Both the position numbers and the translations under genes were made by a program. The notes beneath the pieces are model-generated. The model was not told where the DNA came from. It searched no databases and saw only the letters and a program-made list of their open reading frames with translations. 64,000 bases of DNA from an uncultured Pseudomonadota bacterium (GTDB taxonomy: Bacteria; Pseudomonadota; Gammaproteobacteria; Methylococcales; Methylomonadaceae): NCBI GenBank assembly GCA_903928965.1, contig CAIYSZ010000092.1, positions 1 to 64,000 of the forward strand, read 5' to 3'. This document shows positions 29,954-39,216 of the stretch, piece by piece; within the stretch, counting starts at the first letter, position 1, and the number at the start of each line of letters is the position of its first letter.

Positions 29954-30721
29954 ATGCGCAAGCTTTTATCCCTGCCGCGTTTTCCGGCCCGGCACACGCA
30001 AGCGGATCACCGCGCGCGAGATTACTTTATTGCCGGCTTCACGTTCGTGGCGGTGACTATTTGCCTCACCACCGACGGTTTCGCGCCCAAGGCGATGCAA
30101 TACGTCCTGGCCGGGTTCGGTTGGCTGTTTTTGTTGTATTTTTTGAAAGACGAATGCGCCTCGGTGCGCACGCAAGTGGCGGTGGCGGTGTCGTTCGCGG
30201 TAGCCGGCGAATATTTTGCCTCGGTGTATATGCAGGGCTATATTTACCGTTTCGGCAATGTGCCGGCCTACGTGCCGCCCGGACACGGCCTGGTTTACCT
30301 AACCGCCGTGGCTTTAGGCCGCTCCGGTTTGTTTCAACGCCACGCTCGGCGCATCGCCTTATTAGTGGTGGCGATCTGCGGTTTGTGGGCCGGTTGGGGC
30401 GCTAGCGGCTACGCCGAACGTCAGGATTTGATCGGCGCGGTATTGTTCGCGGTTTTCATCGGCTATTTGCTGTATGGCCGCTCGCCGATGGTGTATCTAG
30501 GCGCTTTTTTCATCACCTCTTGGCTGGAATTGGTCGGCACCACCGCCGGAACCTGGGCCTGGGCGGTGATCGACCCGGCCTCTAAACTGCCGCAAGGCAA
30601 TCCGCCCAGCGGCGTCGCCGCGTGGTATTGTCTGGTGGACGCGGTGGCCATCGCCGGCGCGCAGCCGGCGATGCACGCCATGGAACGGGCTCGCGCCCGC
30701 CTGCTGGGCCGCGCCGGTTAA
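29954..30721 (+). CDS. Polytopic membrane protein, unknown function
   Basis: The 255-residue protein has about seven hydrophobic segments; after a basic N-terminus (RKLLSLPRFPARHTQADHRARD) they occur at about 26-43, 47-64, 73-90, 103-119, 131-150, 158-175 and 180-195. Notable conserved-looking elements are the YVPPGHGLVYLTAVALG segment and a C-terminal GTWAWAVIDPASKLPQGNPP loop. I recognise no transporter or enzyme motif. It follows the cupredoxin gene by 89 bases on the same strand and may be its integral membrane partner. It converges with purD. Confidence 0.55.
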   Translation: MRKLLSLPRFPARHTQADHRARDYFIAGFTFVAVTICLTTDGFAPKAMQYVLAGFGWLFLLYFLKDECASVRTQVAVAVSFAVAGEYFASVYMQGYIYRFGNVPAYVPPGHGLVYLTAVALGRSGLFQRHARRIALLVVAICGLWAGWGASGYAERQDLIGAVLFAVFIGYLLYGRSPMVYLGAFFITSWLELVGTTAGTWAWAVIDPASKLPQGNPPSGVAAWYCLVDAVAIAGAQPAMHAMERARARLLGRAG

Positions 30722-30729
30722 GCCGGATT

Positions 30730-32010
30730 TTAGCGGCGCAGAGCCTTAAAGCCTATATCCCGCCGGTAGTAGACCCCGCGCCAGCTGATGCCGGCGCAGA
30801 CTTGGTAAGCGCGCTGTTGCGCCGCGGCGATATCGTCCGCCAATGCGCACACGCATAACACCCTGCCGCCGGCGGTGACCAATTCACCCTGTTCATTCAA
30901 TTGGACGCCGGCGTAAAATACCTTCGCATTTTCCGGCGGCGAACTCTCCAGGCCCTGGATCGGGTCGCCCTTGGCATATTCATCGGGATAGCCGCCAGCC
31001 GCCAACACCACGCCCAGCGACGCGCGCGCGTCCCACAGCGCCTCGGCGGCCGCCAATTCTTGCCGTAGCGCGGCTAGACACAGCGCCACTAAATCACTTC
31101 GCAAACGCAGCATGATGGGCTGGGTTTCCGGATCGCCGAAGCGGCAATTGAACTCCAACACCTTGATATTACCGCGGGCGTCCACCATCAATCCGGCGTA
31201 CAGAAAACCGGTGTATGGCATGCCGTCGGCGCGCATGCCGGCCAGGGTAGGATTGATAACCTGTTCCATCACCCGTTGATGCACTTCCGCCGTCACCACC
31301 GGGGCCGGCGAATACGCGCCCATGCCGCCGGTATTAGGGCCTAAATCCCCGTCATCCCGCGCCTTGTGATCTTGCGAACTGGCCATCGCCAAAGCCTGTT
31401 GGCCATCGGCCATGACTATGAAGCTGGCTTCCTCGCCGGCCAAAAACTCCTCGATCACCACCCGGCGGCCGGCGACGCCGAAACCGCCGCCGGCCAACAT
31501 ATCGGTGACCGCCGCAATGGCTTCTTGCTCGGTTTGCGCCACCACCACGCCCTTGCCGGCGGCCAAGCCGTCGGCCTTAACCACGATGGGCGCGCCTTGT
31601 TGTTTGATGTAGGCGATGGCCGGCTCCAGTTCGGTAAACGCCTGATAGGCGGCGGTGGGTATGCCGTGCCGCGCCATGAAATCCTTGCAAAACGCCTTGG
31701 AACCTTCCAATTGAGCGGCGGCCGCGCTAGGGCCGAAACAAGGCAATCCGGCGGCGGTAAAGGCGTCGACTATGCCTTTGACCAACGGCAGTTCCGGGCC
31801 GACGATAGTAAGGCCGACGGCTTCGCGCCGGGCGAAGTCGAGCAAGCCGGCAATATCATCCGCCGCGATGTCCACTGTATGCACACCCGGCTCGCGGGCG
31901 ATGCCGGCGTTGCCGGGCGCGACGAACACGGCTTGGGCCAGAGGCGATTGTTTAACTTTCCAAGCCAGCGCATGCTCGCGCCCGCCGCCGCCGACGATTA
32001 AAATCTTCAT
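30730..32010 (-). CDS. purD: Phosphoribosylamine-glycine ligase
   Basis: PurD joins glycine to 5-phosphoribosylamine with ATP in purine synthesis. The 426-residue protein has the N-terminal ILIVGGGGREHALAWK motif, the ATP-grasp core (KADGLAAGKGVVVA, IEEFLAGEEASF) and the family signature RFGDPETQ near residue 290. The length is that of the E. coli enzyme (429). It is a single gene, about 6 kb from purH rather than next to it. Confidence 0.96.
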   Translation of the reverse strand: MKILIVGGGGREHALAWKVKQSPLAQAVFVAPGNAGIAREPGVHTVDIAADDIAGLLDFARREAVGLTIVGPELPLVKGIVDAFTAAGLPCFGPSAAAAQLEGSKAFCKDFMARHGIPTAAYQAFTELEPAIAYIKQQGAPIVVKADGLAAGKGVVVAQTEQEAIAAVTDMLAGGGFGVAGRRVVIEEFLAGEEASFIVMADGQQALAMASSQDHKARDDGDLGPNTGGMGAYSPAPVVTAEVHQRVMEQVINPTLAGMRADGMPYTGFLYAGLMVDARGNIKVLEFNCRFGDPETQPIMLRLRSDLVALCLAALRQELAAAEALWDARASLGVVLAAGGYPDEYAKGDPIQGLESSPPENAKVFYAGVQLNEQGELVTAGGRVLCVCALADDIAAAQQRAYQVCAGISWRGVYYRRDIGFKALRR

Positions 32011-32270
32011 GGGAGCTTAAAATTTAGGTGGGTTTAATTGACGTATTATAGCAAGCGGTAATGACGCGCGGGGAATGTGGACCGTTTGGAATAAGCTCAT
32101 AGACTTAGCCTGACGCCACTTCTTTTTGATTTTTTAGGAAACTTCCGCCCATGTTTGAAAAAACGCTAAAATTGTTACACCCTGGGGGTTTTTGCGTCGC
32201 CCTGGCGCATGCTAATATACGCTTGAGCGCAGCCATCCCAGTTTCCCCTTTCGCCTGGACACAGATTTAG

Positions 32271-33425
32271 ATGATAGACTCCCGCCTCCAATCCGAGGAT
32301 GCCCGTATGGAAAGCGATGTCGAGCAAGAAACCGGTAGCGACCAAGCAATATCCGAATCTCCATTCGACCCAAATAAAATTTCAATCAATATTGTGCCGC
32401 ATACCATAGGCCAAGTCATTGACAAGCTGGAATATGATGAAATCAAAATCCCAGACTACCAACGTCAAGCGGACTTATGGCCGCAAAAGCAAAAAAGTCG
32501 TTTTATTGAGTCATTGATGCTGAACCTGCCGATACCGTTGTTTTATTTCGCCGAGGCCGAAGATGGCAAGTGGCTGGTAGTGGATGGATTACAGCGCATT
32601 ACTACCTTACGCCAATTCATGCTGGCTGAAAAGCAAACCGACGTCAGGCGCCTGATACTGTCGGACATGGAATTCAAAACAGAATTTAATGGCTGCTCCT
32701 GGGAAAGTCTGCCTCCGGCGATGCAACGCCGAATCAATACCAGTCAGATAACCATTAACTTGATCGGTAAACATACGCCGGTCGCGGTGCAGCACAATAT
32801 TTTCAGCCGGATTAATCAAGGCAATTCACCATTGACTCCCCAGGAAATCAGAACCGCCTTGTTTCAGGACTATCGGATCAGGTTTTTAAAAAATCTGGTG
32901 TCGGAGAAAACCACCCAAGGCCAGGCCTTTATTGCCGCCACCGATAATTCCATCTCCAATCATCGCCAGGACGATCTGGACTTCGCAACTCGTTTCTTGG
33001 CTTTTTATATGCAGGATGCCACCACTTACGTTCCAGACATGGAAACGTTTTTGACCGAAGCCACTAAGAACATACCAGCTTCAGCAAAGCGCCAAGAATT
33101 AATTAATGAAAACTTCCTGGCGGCCATGCAGCTTGCCGCGACGCTATTTGGGGATAAAGCATTCCGCAAACCATCCGATAACGATAGGCGCAATCCCATC
33201 AATAAATCCCTGTTTGAGGCTTTGAGCACTCAATTAGCGCGTCTTTCATTCGCCGAACGCCAGACGCTAATCGCAAATAAATCAAATTTTATTTATGAAT
33301 TTAATCGTTTATTCGAGAAAAAGGATTTTGTCACCGCAATATCCTCGGGTACAGCCGCCAAGGAAAAAGTCATTATCCGGCATAAAGAAATAAATGAAAT
33401 TATCAAACTAAATTGCCATGCTTAA
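32271..33425 (+). CDS. DUF262 (GmrSD-N/ParB-like) protein
   Basis: The 384-residue protein carries the DUF262 domain, a ParB/sulfiredoxin-like fold found in GmrS-type restriction enzymes and several anti-phage systems. Visible motifs are IPDYQRQADLWPQKQKSRFI (about 61-80), the nucleotide-binding VVDGLQRITTL (about 104-114) and RINQGNSPLTPQEIRTALFQ (about 180-199). The domain is thought to bind and hydrolyse nucleotides. The acidic N-terminus before residue 40 looks unstructured. There is no clear ribosome site, and an ATG at 32307 is an alternative start. The gene overlaps the next one by eight bases, so the products are made together. Confidence 0.82.
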   Translation: MIDSRLQSEDARMESDVEQETGSDQAISESPFDPNKISINIVPHTIGQVIDKLEYDEIKIPDYQRQADLWPQKQKSRFIESLMLNLPIPLFYFAEAEDGKWLVVDGLQRITTLRQFMLAEKQTDVRRLILSDMEFKTEFNGCSWESLPPAMQRRINTSQITINLIGKHTPVAVQHNIFSRINQGNSPLTPQEIRTALFQDYRIRFLKNLVSEKTTQGQAFIAATDNSISNHRQDDLDFATRFLAFYMQDATTYVPDMETFLTEATKNIPASAKRQELINENFLAAMQLAATLFGDKAFRKPSDNDRRNPINKSLFEALSTQLARLSFAERQTLIANKSNFIYEFNRLFEKKDFVTAISSGTAAKEKVIIRHKEINEIIKLNCHA

Positions 33426-34560
33426 CTCGATATCCATACAAAATTTCAAATCTCACCGCGAGACCGCTCTCGATCTCAAACCGCTAACCGTGTTTTGCGG
33501 CGCTAATGGCGCGGGTAAGTCCTCGGTTATTCAGGCATTATTACTATTGCGAGATAGTTTCCTCAACAACAACTTGCAATATTTGAATTTACAAGCGGAG
33601 GCGACTCCATTGGGGACTAGTCAGGATGTACTGCATCAAAATTCGGGCAGTCACCAGATTAGCATAGGCATAAGCACTAGCCAAGGTGCATTGGATTGTA
33701 TTTATGCATTGCCGGGCCGTGGCCGAGACACCAGTAAAACCATTATTCCCGCCCTGCCATCCGCCAGTCCGCCAACAAACCTGGAAGCGCTGAAACAGGA
33801 AAGCCTGTTCAATGCTAGCTGTCAATACATCAGTTCGGCCCGTTCCGGCCCATTACAACTTTATCCGAAAAATGATCGGGTGGTTGAAGTGCTAAAACAA
33901 ATATCCGTGATGGAAGGCCGCGCCGAGCATTTTATTCACTATCTTTACGCCAACAGAAATCTTAAAGTTTTACAGGGATTGATGCGACCCGGCACGGAAG
34001 ATACAGGGTTATTAGATCAGGTCGGCGCTTGGGAAAAAGCGTTGTGCCACGATATTCACATTCATATTCAAGATAACGGTCCGCTGGGCCATGAACTAAA
34101 ATATGCATTTGACGGTGAGCAAGGCAGAACCGAGCAGATGGCCGCCGGGAATGTCGGTTTTGGGCTGACATATGCTTTGCCTATACTAGTGGCGATACTC
34201 TCCGCGCCAAGAGGCGGATTACTATTTATCGAAAATCCGGAAGCCCATCTGCATCCCAACGCCATCGCCGCATTGACCCAGTTATTGTGTCTGGCGGCGC
34301 AGGCCGGCGTGCAACTCATCGTTGAAACGCATAGCGATCATGTCATCAACGGCATTTTAGTCAATTGCAAGCGCTTTTTACAAAAAGAACTAGGCCTGGA
34401 AATAGATAAGATAGCCATTTACCATTTTGACCGTGAACCCAGAACCCATGACACTCGTGCAATACCCATCCCTATTGAGTCTGATGGCCGAATTCGCACC
34501 ACACAAGCCGGCTTCTTTGACCAATTCATGCTCGACCGAAAATTTTTAATGGGTTTTTGA
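33418..34560 (+). CDS. SMC/RecF-like AAA ATPase, DUF3696 type
   Basis: The 380-residue ATPase has an N-terminal IQNFKSHRETALDL segment and Walker A GANGAGKSS (about residues 29-37). The signature-like NVGFGLTYALPI, Walker B LLFIENPEAHLHP and the switch His in VETHSDHVING lie in the C-terminal half. The end (GFFDQFMLDRKFL) resembles the DUF3696 C-terminal module. There is little coiled coil between the two halves, as in compact defence ATPases such as OLD and Gabija relatives, but no TOPRIM nuclease follows in the same protein. It is coupled by overlap with the DUF262 gene before and the unknown gene after (TGATG). Confidence 0.82.
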   Translation: MLNSISIQNFKSHRETALDLKPLTVFCGANGAGKSSVIQALLLLRDSFLNNNLQYLNLQAEATPLGTSQDVLHQNSGSHQISIGISTSQGALDCIYALPGRGRDTSKTIIPALPSASPPTNLEALKQESLFNASCQYISSARSGPLQLYPKNDRVVEVLKQISVMEGRAEHFIHYLYANRNLKVLQGLMRPGTEDTGLLDQVGAWEKALCHDIHIHIQDNGPLGHELKYAFDGEQGRTEQMAAGNVGFGLTYALPILVAILSAPRGGLLFIENPEAHLHPNAIAALTQLLCLAAQAGVQLIVETHSDHVINGILVNCKRFLQKELGLEIDKIAIYHFDREPRTHDTRAIPIPIESDGRIRTTQAGFFDQFMLDRKFLMGF

Positions 34561-35348
34561 TGTACCGGAATCTGCATTGTTATCTGGACACCACGGCGCT
34601 GGATAGCCCCGAAGATTTGGACGAGCATTATCCGAAATTACACGCCTTGCTCATGATGGCCGCGCAACATCAAGTAAGCTTGCACTATAGTAGAAAGCTA
34701 TTGGCTCAACTATCCGGCAGCAACAGCTATGATTCCCGTAGCCCTCCAGATAATTTGGCCTACATTTTGACTCAACAAGACAGTCATGATAGCCAGAAAT
34801 CATACGATCATGTATTTTTAATATGCTATTATCGTGAACAAAGCTATATTGAAGTATCACCTTACAAAATAAGTCCATATTTACAGAAAAACACGACCAC
34901 GGCTCTGTTAACATTACATGAAAATTCGAATCTCACCTTAAAACCGGAAACTTTACTCGTATTTGATAACCATCCCCAAGCACACTTGCTAAAAATAACG
35001 GCCCTGACCACGCCAACATCTTTAGCTGAATGGATAGCGAAAAATGGGCCGCCACGTAACTTCAATTTATCGCCCAAACATGGCGAAAATGGCAAAGGAA
35101 ATTGGCAAGGTCAATCTGTTTTACATTGCGACAAAAATGCCGCGCAAGTTTTATTGAACAGCGCGATTGCCGATTTCACGAAACTTCAGAATCGATTATT
35201 TAACTTTGACGATGAGCATAACACTTTTATTGAGTTCTTTTACGAAGGTAAAATATCTCTAGAACAATGGCATGGATTTCATGTTGATGAAAGCGAGTGG
35301 GATAAGAGAATTCCCGACAGTATTAGAAAATATTATGAAAAAAAATAA
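34560..35348 (+). CDS. Unrecognised third gene of the DUF262-ATPase operon
   Basis: The 262-residue soluble protein has no signal peptide or membrane segment. I do not recognise its family. Its N-terminus (LHCYLDTTALDSPEDL) has a strand-then-Asp pattern loosely like a PIN nuclease start, which is weak evidence. The C-terminal half contains a GENGKGNWQG segment and an acidic-aromatic end (IEFFYEGKISLEQWHGFHVD). It is clearly more AT-rich than the neighbouring genes, which suggests transfer. Its ATG overlaps the ATPase stop codon by one base. By position it would be the effector or specificity subunit. It converges with the antiporter gene with 18 bases between. Confidence 0.7.
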   Translation: MYRNLHCYLDTTALDSPEDLDEHYPKLHALLMMAAQHQVSLHYSRKLLAQLSGSNSYDSRSPPDNLAYILTQQDSHDSQKSYDHVFLICYYREQSYIEVSPYKISPYLQKNTTTALLTLHENSNLTLKPETLLVFDNHPQAHLLKITALTTPTSLAEWIAKNGPPRNFNLSPKHGENGKGNWQGQSVLHCDKNAAQVLLNSAIADFTKLQNRLFNFDDEHNTFIEFFYEGKISLEQWHGFHVDESEWDKRIPDSIRKYYEKK

Positions 35349-35366
35349 GCCCATGACCACCTCTGT

Positions 35367-36902
35367 TTACCCCTCCCCCCGCAACATAATCTGTTCCGCC
35401 AATAATTTTCCAGCCTCGCTCAACGGATGGATGACGAAGTTTGCGCCTTGTTGTTTTAATTTGCCTTCGTCCTCGACTTGATAACAAATCGCGCCGATTT
35501 GTCCGGCGTAACCGTGTTTGCGTAGTTGCTTTATAACGGTGATGCGGCTGTCGTAGGACGGCAAGGTTAAAATAATGCCCTTAACCCGCTCCAACGGCAG
35601 ACGCCCCCACATTTCGCTTTCCAATACGTCCGCGTACACCACGCGGCGGCCGACGGCCAACATTTCTTCCAATACCGCCGGGTCGGAATCCAGACCCACC
35701 ACCCGCTGCTCTTGCGCGCACAAGGCTTGATAGGCGGCGACGCCGGTCTTGCCCATGCCGACCACCAGCCATTCGGCGACGCCGAACGAGTCAGGCAGAT
35801 GGTCGGGATGATGCGAACGGCGCTCGAACCGGATCAAAACCGGCTCGGCCCAGGCGAACAAGCCGTGCGAAAACAAATTCAGCGGCGCGGCCACCGCCAA
35901 GGAGCCCGCCACCGCCAGACTGATGATGGCCTGCCACTCCGGCGACAACAGGCCGGCTTTCACCACTTCGCCCGTGGTAATCAGCGCAAATTCGGAATAC
36001 GTCATCAGCGCCAGCGAGGATACGAACGCGGTTCTGGCGCGCAATTCCGCCATTAAAAACAAGAAGAAAAACAACACGCCCTGCGCCGGCAACAATACCA
36101 GCAACCCCAGCGCCAACGCGATCTGATCGGGATTGGGCAAATCGGTCATGCCGATTTGCAGGAAGAAACCCACCAAAAACAGCTCCTTCACTCCCCACAA
36201 TTGCTTGCTTAAGTCTTCGATTTTCGCATGGTTAGCCAACATCGCGCCGGCCAACAGGGCGCCGATGTCCGCGCTGATATTCAATTGTTCCGCCAACGCG
36301 CCGCCGGCCATGGCCATGGAGACGCCCAACAACAATTTTAATTCGCCGCCGCGGCTGGCCGACAAAATCCGGTGCGCCAGCGGCCGCGCCAATGGGGCCA
36401 GCAAAAACAGCAAGGCCCAGGGAGAAGGCTGCTTGCCTTCGGCGAACGCCAACAAGGCTATCGCCACGATATCTTGCAAAATGAGAATACTGAGCACCCC
36501 GCGGCCGTGGAGCGACATCAATTCGCCGTTGTCCTCCAGCACCTTGATGGCGAATACGGTACTGGAAAACGCCAAACTGACCCCCAACGCCAAACCGCCG
36601 GTGACCCGCATGTCCAACCACAGAAAACATAATCCTGAAACCAGCGCCGTAATCAACAAATGCAAGCCGCCTATGCTCAGCACTTCGCGGCGCAGTAATA
36701 TCCCGGGCTTGAATTTTAAGCCTACGGTGAACAATAACAGTTGTATGCCGATGTCGGCCAAATGCGGCAAATTTTCCAACGGCGGAATTTTCAGCATGTG
36801 CAAGGCGTATCCCGCCAGCAAATAGCCCACCAAAGGCGGCAGGGACAGGCGCATGACCGCCAAACCGCAAACATAGGCCGCGCCAAGCCAAACAAATTCC
36901 AT
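35367..36902 (-). CDS. CPA2-family cation:proton antiporter with TrkA-N domain
   Basis: The 511-residue protein has a Kef-type membrane domain of about 12 segments (residues 1-350) followed by a Rossmann-like TrkA-N domain (VVGMGKTGVAAYQAL, about residues 388-402) that would sense NAD(H). The membrane part holds the conserved LLLFTVGLKFKP and the transport-site ISADIGALLAGA motifs. No TrkA-C domain follows, so it ends earlier than KefB/KefC. It should exchange K+ or Na+ for protons across the inner membrane; YbaL/RosB-like proteins are the closest guess. Confidence 0.85.
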   Translation of the reverse strand: MEFVWLGAAYVCGLAVMRLSLPPLVGYLLAGYALHMLKIPPLENLPHLADIGIQLLLFTVGLKFKPGILLRREVLSIGGLHLLITALVSGLCFLWLDMRVTGGLALGVSLAFSSTVFAIKVLEDNGELMSLHGRGVLSILILQDIVAIALLAFAEGKQPSPWALLFLLAPLARPLAHRILSASRGGELKLLLGVSMAMAGGALAEQLNISADIGALLAGAMLANHAKIEDLSKQLWGVKELFLVGFFLQIGMTDLPNPDQIALALGLLVLLPAQGVLFFFLFLMAELRARTAFVSSLALMTYSEFALITTGEVVKAGLLSPEWQAIISLAVAGSLAVAAPLNLFSHGLFAWAEPVLIRFERRSHHPDHLPDSFGVAEWLVVGMGKTGVAAYQALCAQEQRVVGLDSDPAVLEEMLAVGRRVVYADVLESEMWGRLPLERVKGIILTLPSYDSRITVIKQLRKHGYAGQIGAICYQVEDEGKLKQQGANFVIHPLSEAGKLLAEQIMLRGEG

Positions 36903-37002
36903 AAGCCTGATTCCGATGAGTTTGAAATCTCGCCGCGTTTTGCCCGGCGAGCTAGGTATACATTATCTAAGCGGCTCTACTGGCACGACAAAGTTCTAGC
37001 CG

Positions 37003-39174
37003 CTATAGATTTTCGGCGTCCTGTAAATAGGTCAACCAGGCATGCCGCGCGCGCGGATCGACGTGAAACGCCATGGCCGCCGGCTTATGCAACAAGCCTT
37101 CCTCGCCGGAGGCGTTGGGATTCAATTGCGCTTTTTGCACAAAATCCACCATGCGCCGCAAATGATACACCAGCAACACCTTGTGCGAGTCGCCGCCGGG
37201 ATACACTAAATAGGCTACGTTATCCTCGCTGAACGCCGGGTTGCGCCGCAACCAAGCGTCCACGCCCTCCGCGTCGCCTTGCGCCAAGCGCCACAGCACC
37301 GAATCCGTGCGCCAGCGCGCGGCTTCGCGAAAAAAGCCGGTCAAACCGCCCTGCAATTGCCTTTGATGCAGGGCATCCACTTCCGCGCCGGTGAAGTCGA
37401 AACTTTCCGCCACTAAATAATGCCTGTCCCGCTCCCCGTCATTGGCGAATAGGGACAGTTTATTCAAGGCTGAGTCCTGTAAGGCGTTCAAAAACGCGCG
37501 CGGCGCGCGGATATGCTTATCAATGGTGACCACCCAAGGCAAGGCGCGGCCGGTGGCGGCGAAACGCTCTTTTACGCTATCAACCACAGCCTTGCGCGAT
37601 AATTCCCGTTCGCGCCCGGCCGGCTTCACCAAAAACGCGTCCACCCCGATGATCATGGTGTCGAAACCAGCGGCCTTGAATTGCTTGATGATGGTGGAAT
37701 AACGCGTGTGGTAAGGTATGGCGGTACCGTCGTACAACAAATTGAACCCGCGCTCGCGCGCGGTTTGCGCCACCAAATCGCGCAAACGGTTAGCGAACGG
37801 CTCAATATAGACATAGTCGTCGCTGTGATGGTTGGCCGCGGTTAGCACGCGGTACAAATCGCTCAATTTTCGGAATTCATCCAACGAGGCGGTCACGAAG
37901 TTGACGCCGCATTGGGCGCGGGCCATTTCCTCCACCGCCGTTTTACCGGCCCCGGCGCCGCCCATGGCCATGATCAACTTGGGGTTTACTACCGGTATCT
38001 TGCCTTCAAACAGAGCATGCAGCGTATTTTCCAATAATACATTGATTTTACTAAGCCTATCGTAGGCGATATGCACGGAGCGGATTTGCCGGGGCTCGCC
38101 GTCGGTCGCCGCCAGCATGCGCTCCAGCAATTCCGGGTTGCCGGCCAATTGAAACAATGAAGCGCCTTCACCCGCGCATTGGCGCAATAAGTCCAACAGC
38201 TCGCCATGGCTCGGCGGCCGCAAGCCGGTTAAGATGTGCACGTCCAAACCGAACAGCGGGGCCACGCCGTCCTCGCGTAGCGGGATGGCATCAATACTGG
38301 TTTTGCCCGGCGCGCGCAAGTCCTCTGTACCCGGCAAATAGCCAATGACGTGTTCCGAAGCGCTCAGCGGATTATCGGCGAAATGCTGGCCGGCAAGCAA
38401 CTGCTCGACCACCATGCCGTTCAGCGGAACGAGTCCGCCATTGACCGTCACCAAACAGGCGGAGCCGTCGTCCAGAGTATGCGACAAGAAGGGAATACCT
38501 TGCAAGAAGCGTATGTTTTGCGGCCATTGACCGTAGGCATTGGGCCGGTTGCGCAAACTATGACAGCGGCTCGGATCCAGCGCATGGGAAAAGGCGCGCG
38601 CCAATTGCCGGGATTGGCTTTCCTGTTGGTGCAACACCTGCATGTCGGCCGAGTCCAGACGGCGAAAATCTATCCCCGACTCGTAGGCGGCCCTGAACGC
38701 AGGCAAATTGCCGAGGGCGGTCATGAAAAAATCCAGCGTGAAGCGATTGCCGTAAGCGAACGGCTTAATTTCCCGCATGACCCGGTAAAATCCGGCCAAA
38801 CGTTCGGCGATATCCGGGCAATGCATGACAAAGCCGTTATTGTCGAAAATCGCGCTGTCTTGATTGCAGTCTTCCTCCAACACCAGACGCTCAATCGCAA
38901 TGCGAAAGCGCATGCGTTTGTCCGAGTCCAGCATCACGCCCGGCCGATGGCAAACGCTGACCTGCTCTTTCCAGTCGCAATACAACTCACGGTGTATGCG
39001 CGCGTACAAGGCGGTAAGATAAGACACGCGCTTGGTTTGGTCGTGCGAGACAGTGCTTTCCTGCTCTTGTTGCAGAACGGAAAGCAAACGCGCGCCTTGC
39101 AGCACAGCCAAGGCCGCGCGCAAATTTTTCAATGTCCGGTAAGCCGGAATATTAAACCGATCTTGCGACAGCAT
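37003..39174 (-). CDS. Degenerate Fic-like segment fused to zeta-toxin-like kinase
   Basis: The 723-residue protein has a zeta-toxin/polynucleotide-kinase-like domain in its second half: Walker A GGAGAGKT (residues 405-412), then SLDEFRKLSDLY (about 430-441) in the position of the zeta substrate Asp, and FNLLYDGTAIP (about 477-487). The first half contains REIKPFAYGNRFTLDFF (134-150), which resembles the Fic motif HPFxxGNGRT, but with Lys in place of the catalytic His and the GNGR loop shortened. AMP transfer is therefore unlikely. No epsilon-type antitoxin gene is adjacent. Zeta toxins phosphorylate UDP-N-acetylglucosamine; whether this large protein does so is unknown. It lies between the antiporter and the sulfite reductase genes. 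Confidence 0.65.
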   Translation of the reverse strand: MLSQDRFNIPAYRTLKNLRAALAVLQGARLLSVLQQEQESTVSHDQTKRVSYLTALYARIHRELYCDWKEQVSVCHRPGVMLDSDKRMRFRIAIERLVLEEDCNQDSAIFDNNGFVMHCPDIAERLAGFYRVMREIKPFAYGNRFTLDFFMTALGNLPAFRAAYESGIDFRRLDSADMQVLHQQESQSRQLARAFSHALDPSRCHSLRNRPNAYGQWPQNIRFLQGIPFLSHTLDDGSACLVTVNGGLVPLNGMVVEQLLAGQHFADNPLSASEHVIGYLPGTEDLRAPGKTSIDAIPLREDGVAPLFGLDVHILTGLRPPSHGELLDLLRQCAGEGASLFQLAGNPELLERMLAATDGEPRQIRSVHIAYDRLSKINVLLENTLHALFEGKIPVVNPKLIMAMGGAGAGKTAVEEMARAQCGVNFVTASLDEFRKLSDLYRVLTAANHHSDDYVYIEPFANRLRDLVAQTARERGFNLLYDGTAIPYHTRYSTIIKQFKAAGFDTMIIGVDAFLVKPAGRERELSRKAVVDSVKERFAATGRALPWVVTIDKHIRAPRAFLNALQDSALNKLSLFANDGERDRHYLVAESFDFTGAEVDALHQRQLQGGLTGFFREAARWRTDSVLWRLAQGDAEGVDAWLRRNPAFSEDNVAYLVYPGGDSHKVLLVYHLRRMVDFVQKAQLNPNASGEEGLLHKPAAMAFHVDPRARHAWLTYLQDAENL

Positions 39175-39216
39175 GCGAAAACAGCCTTCAGCTTGCGGCC
39201 GCCCCTGGCCTAAGGT

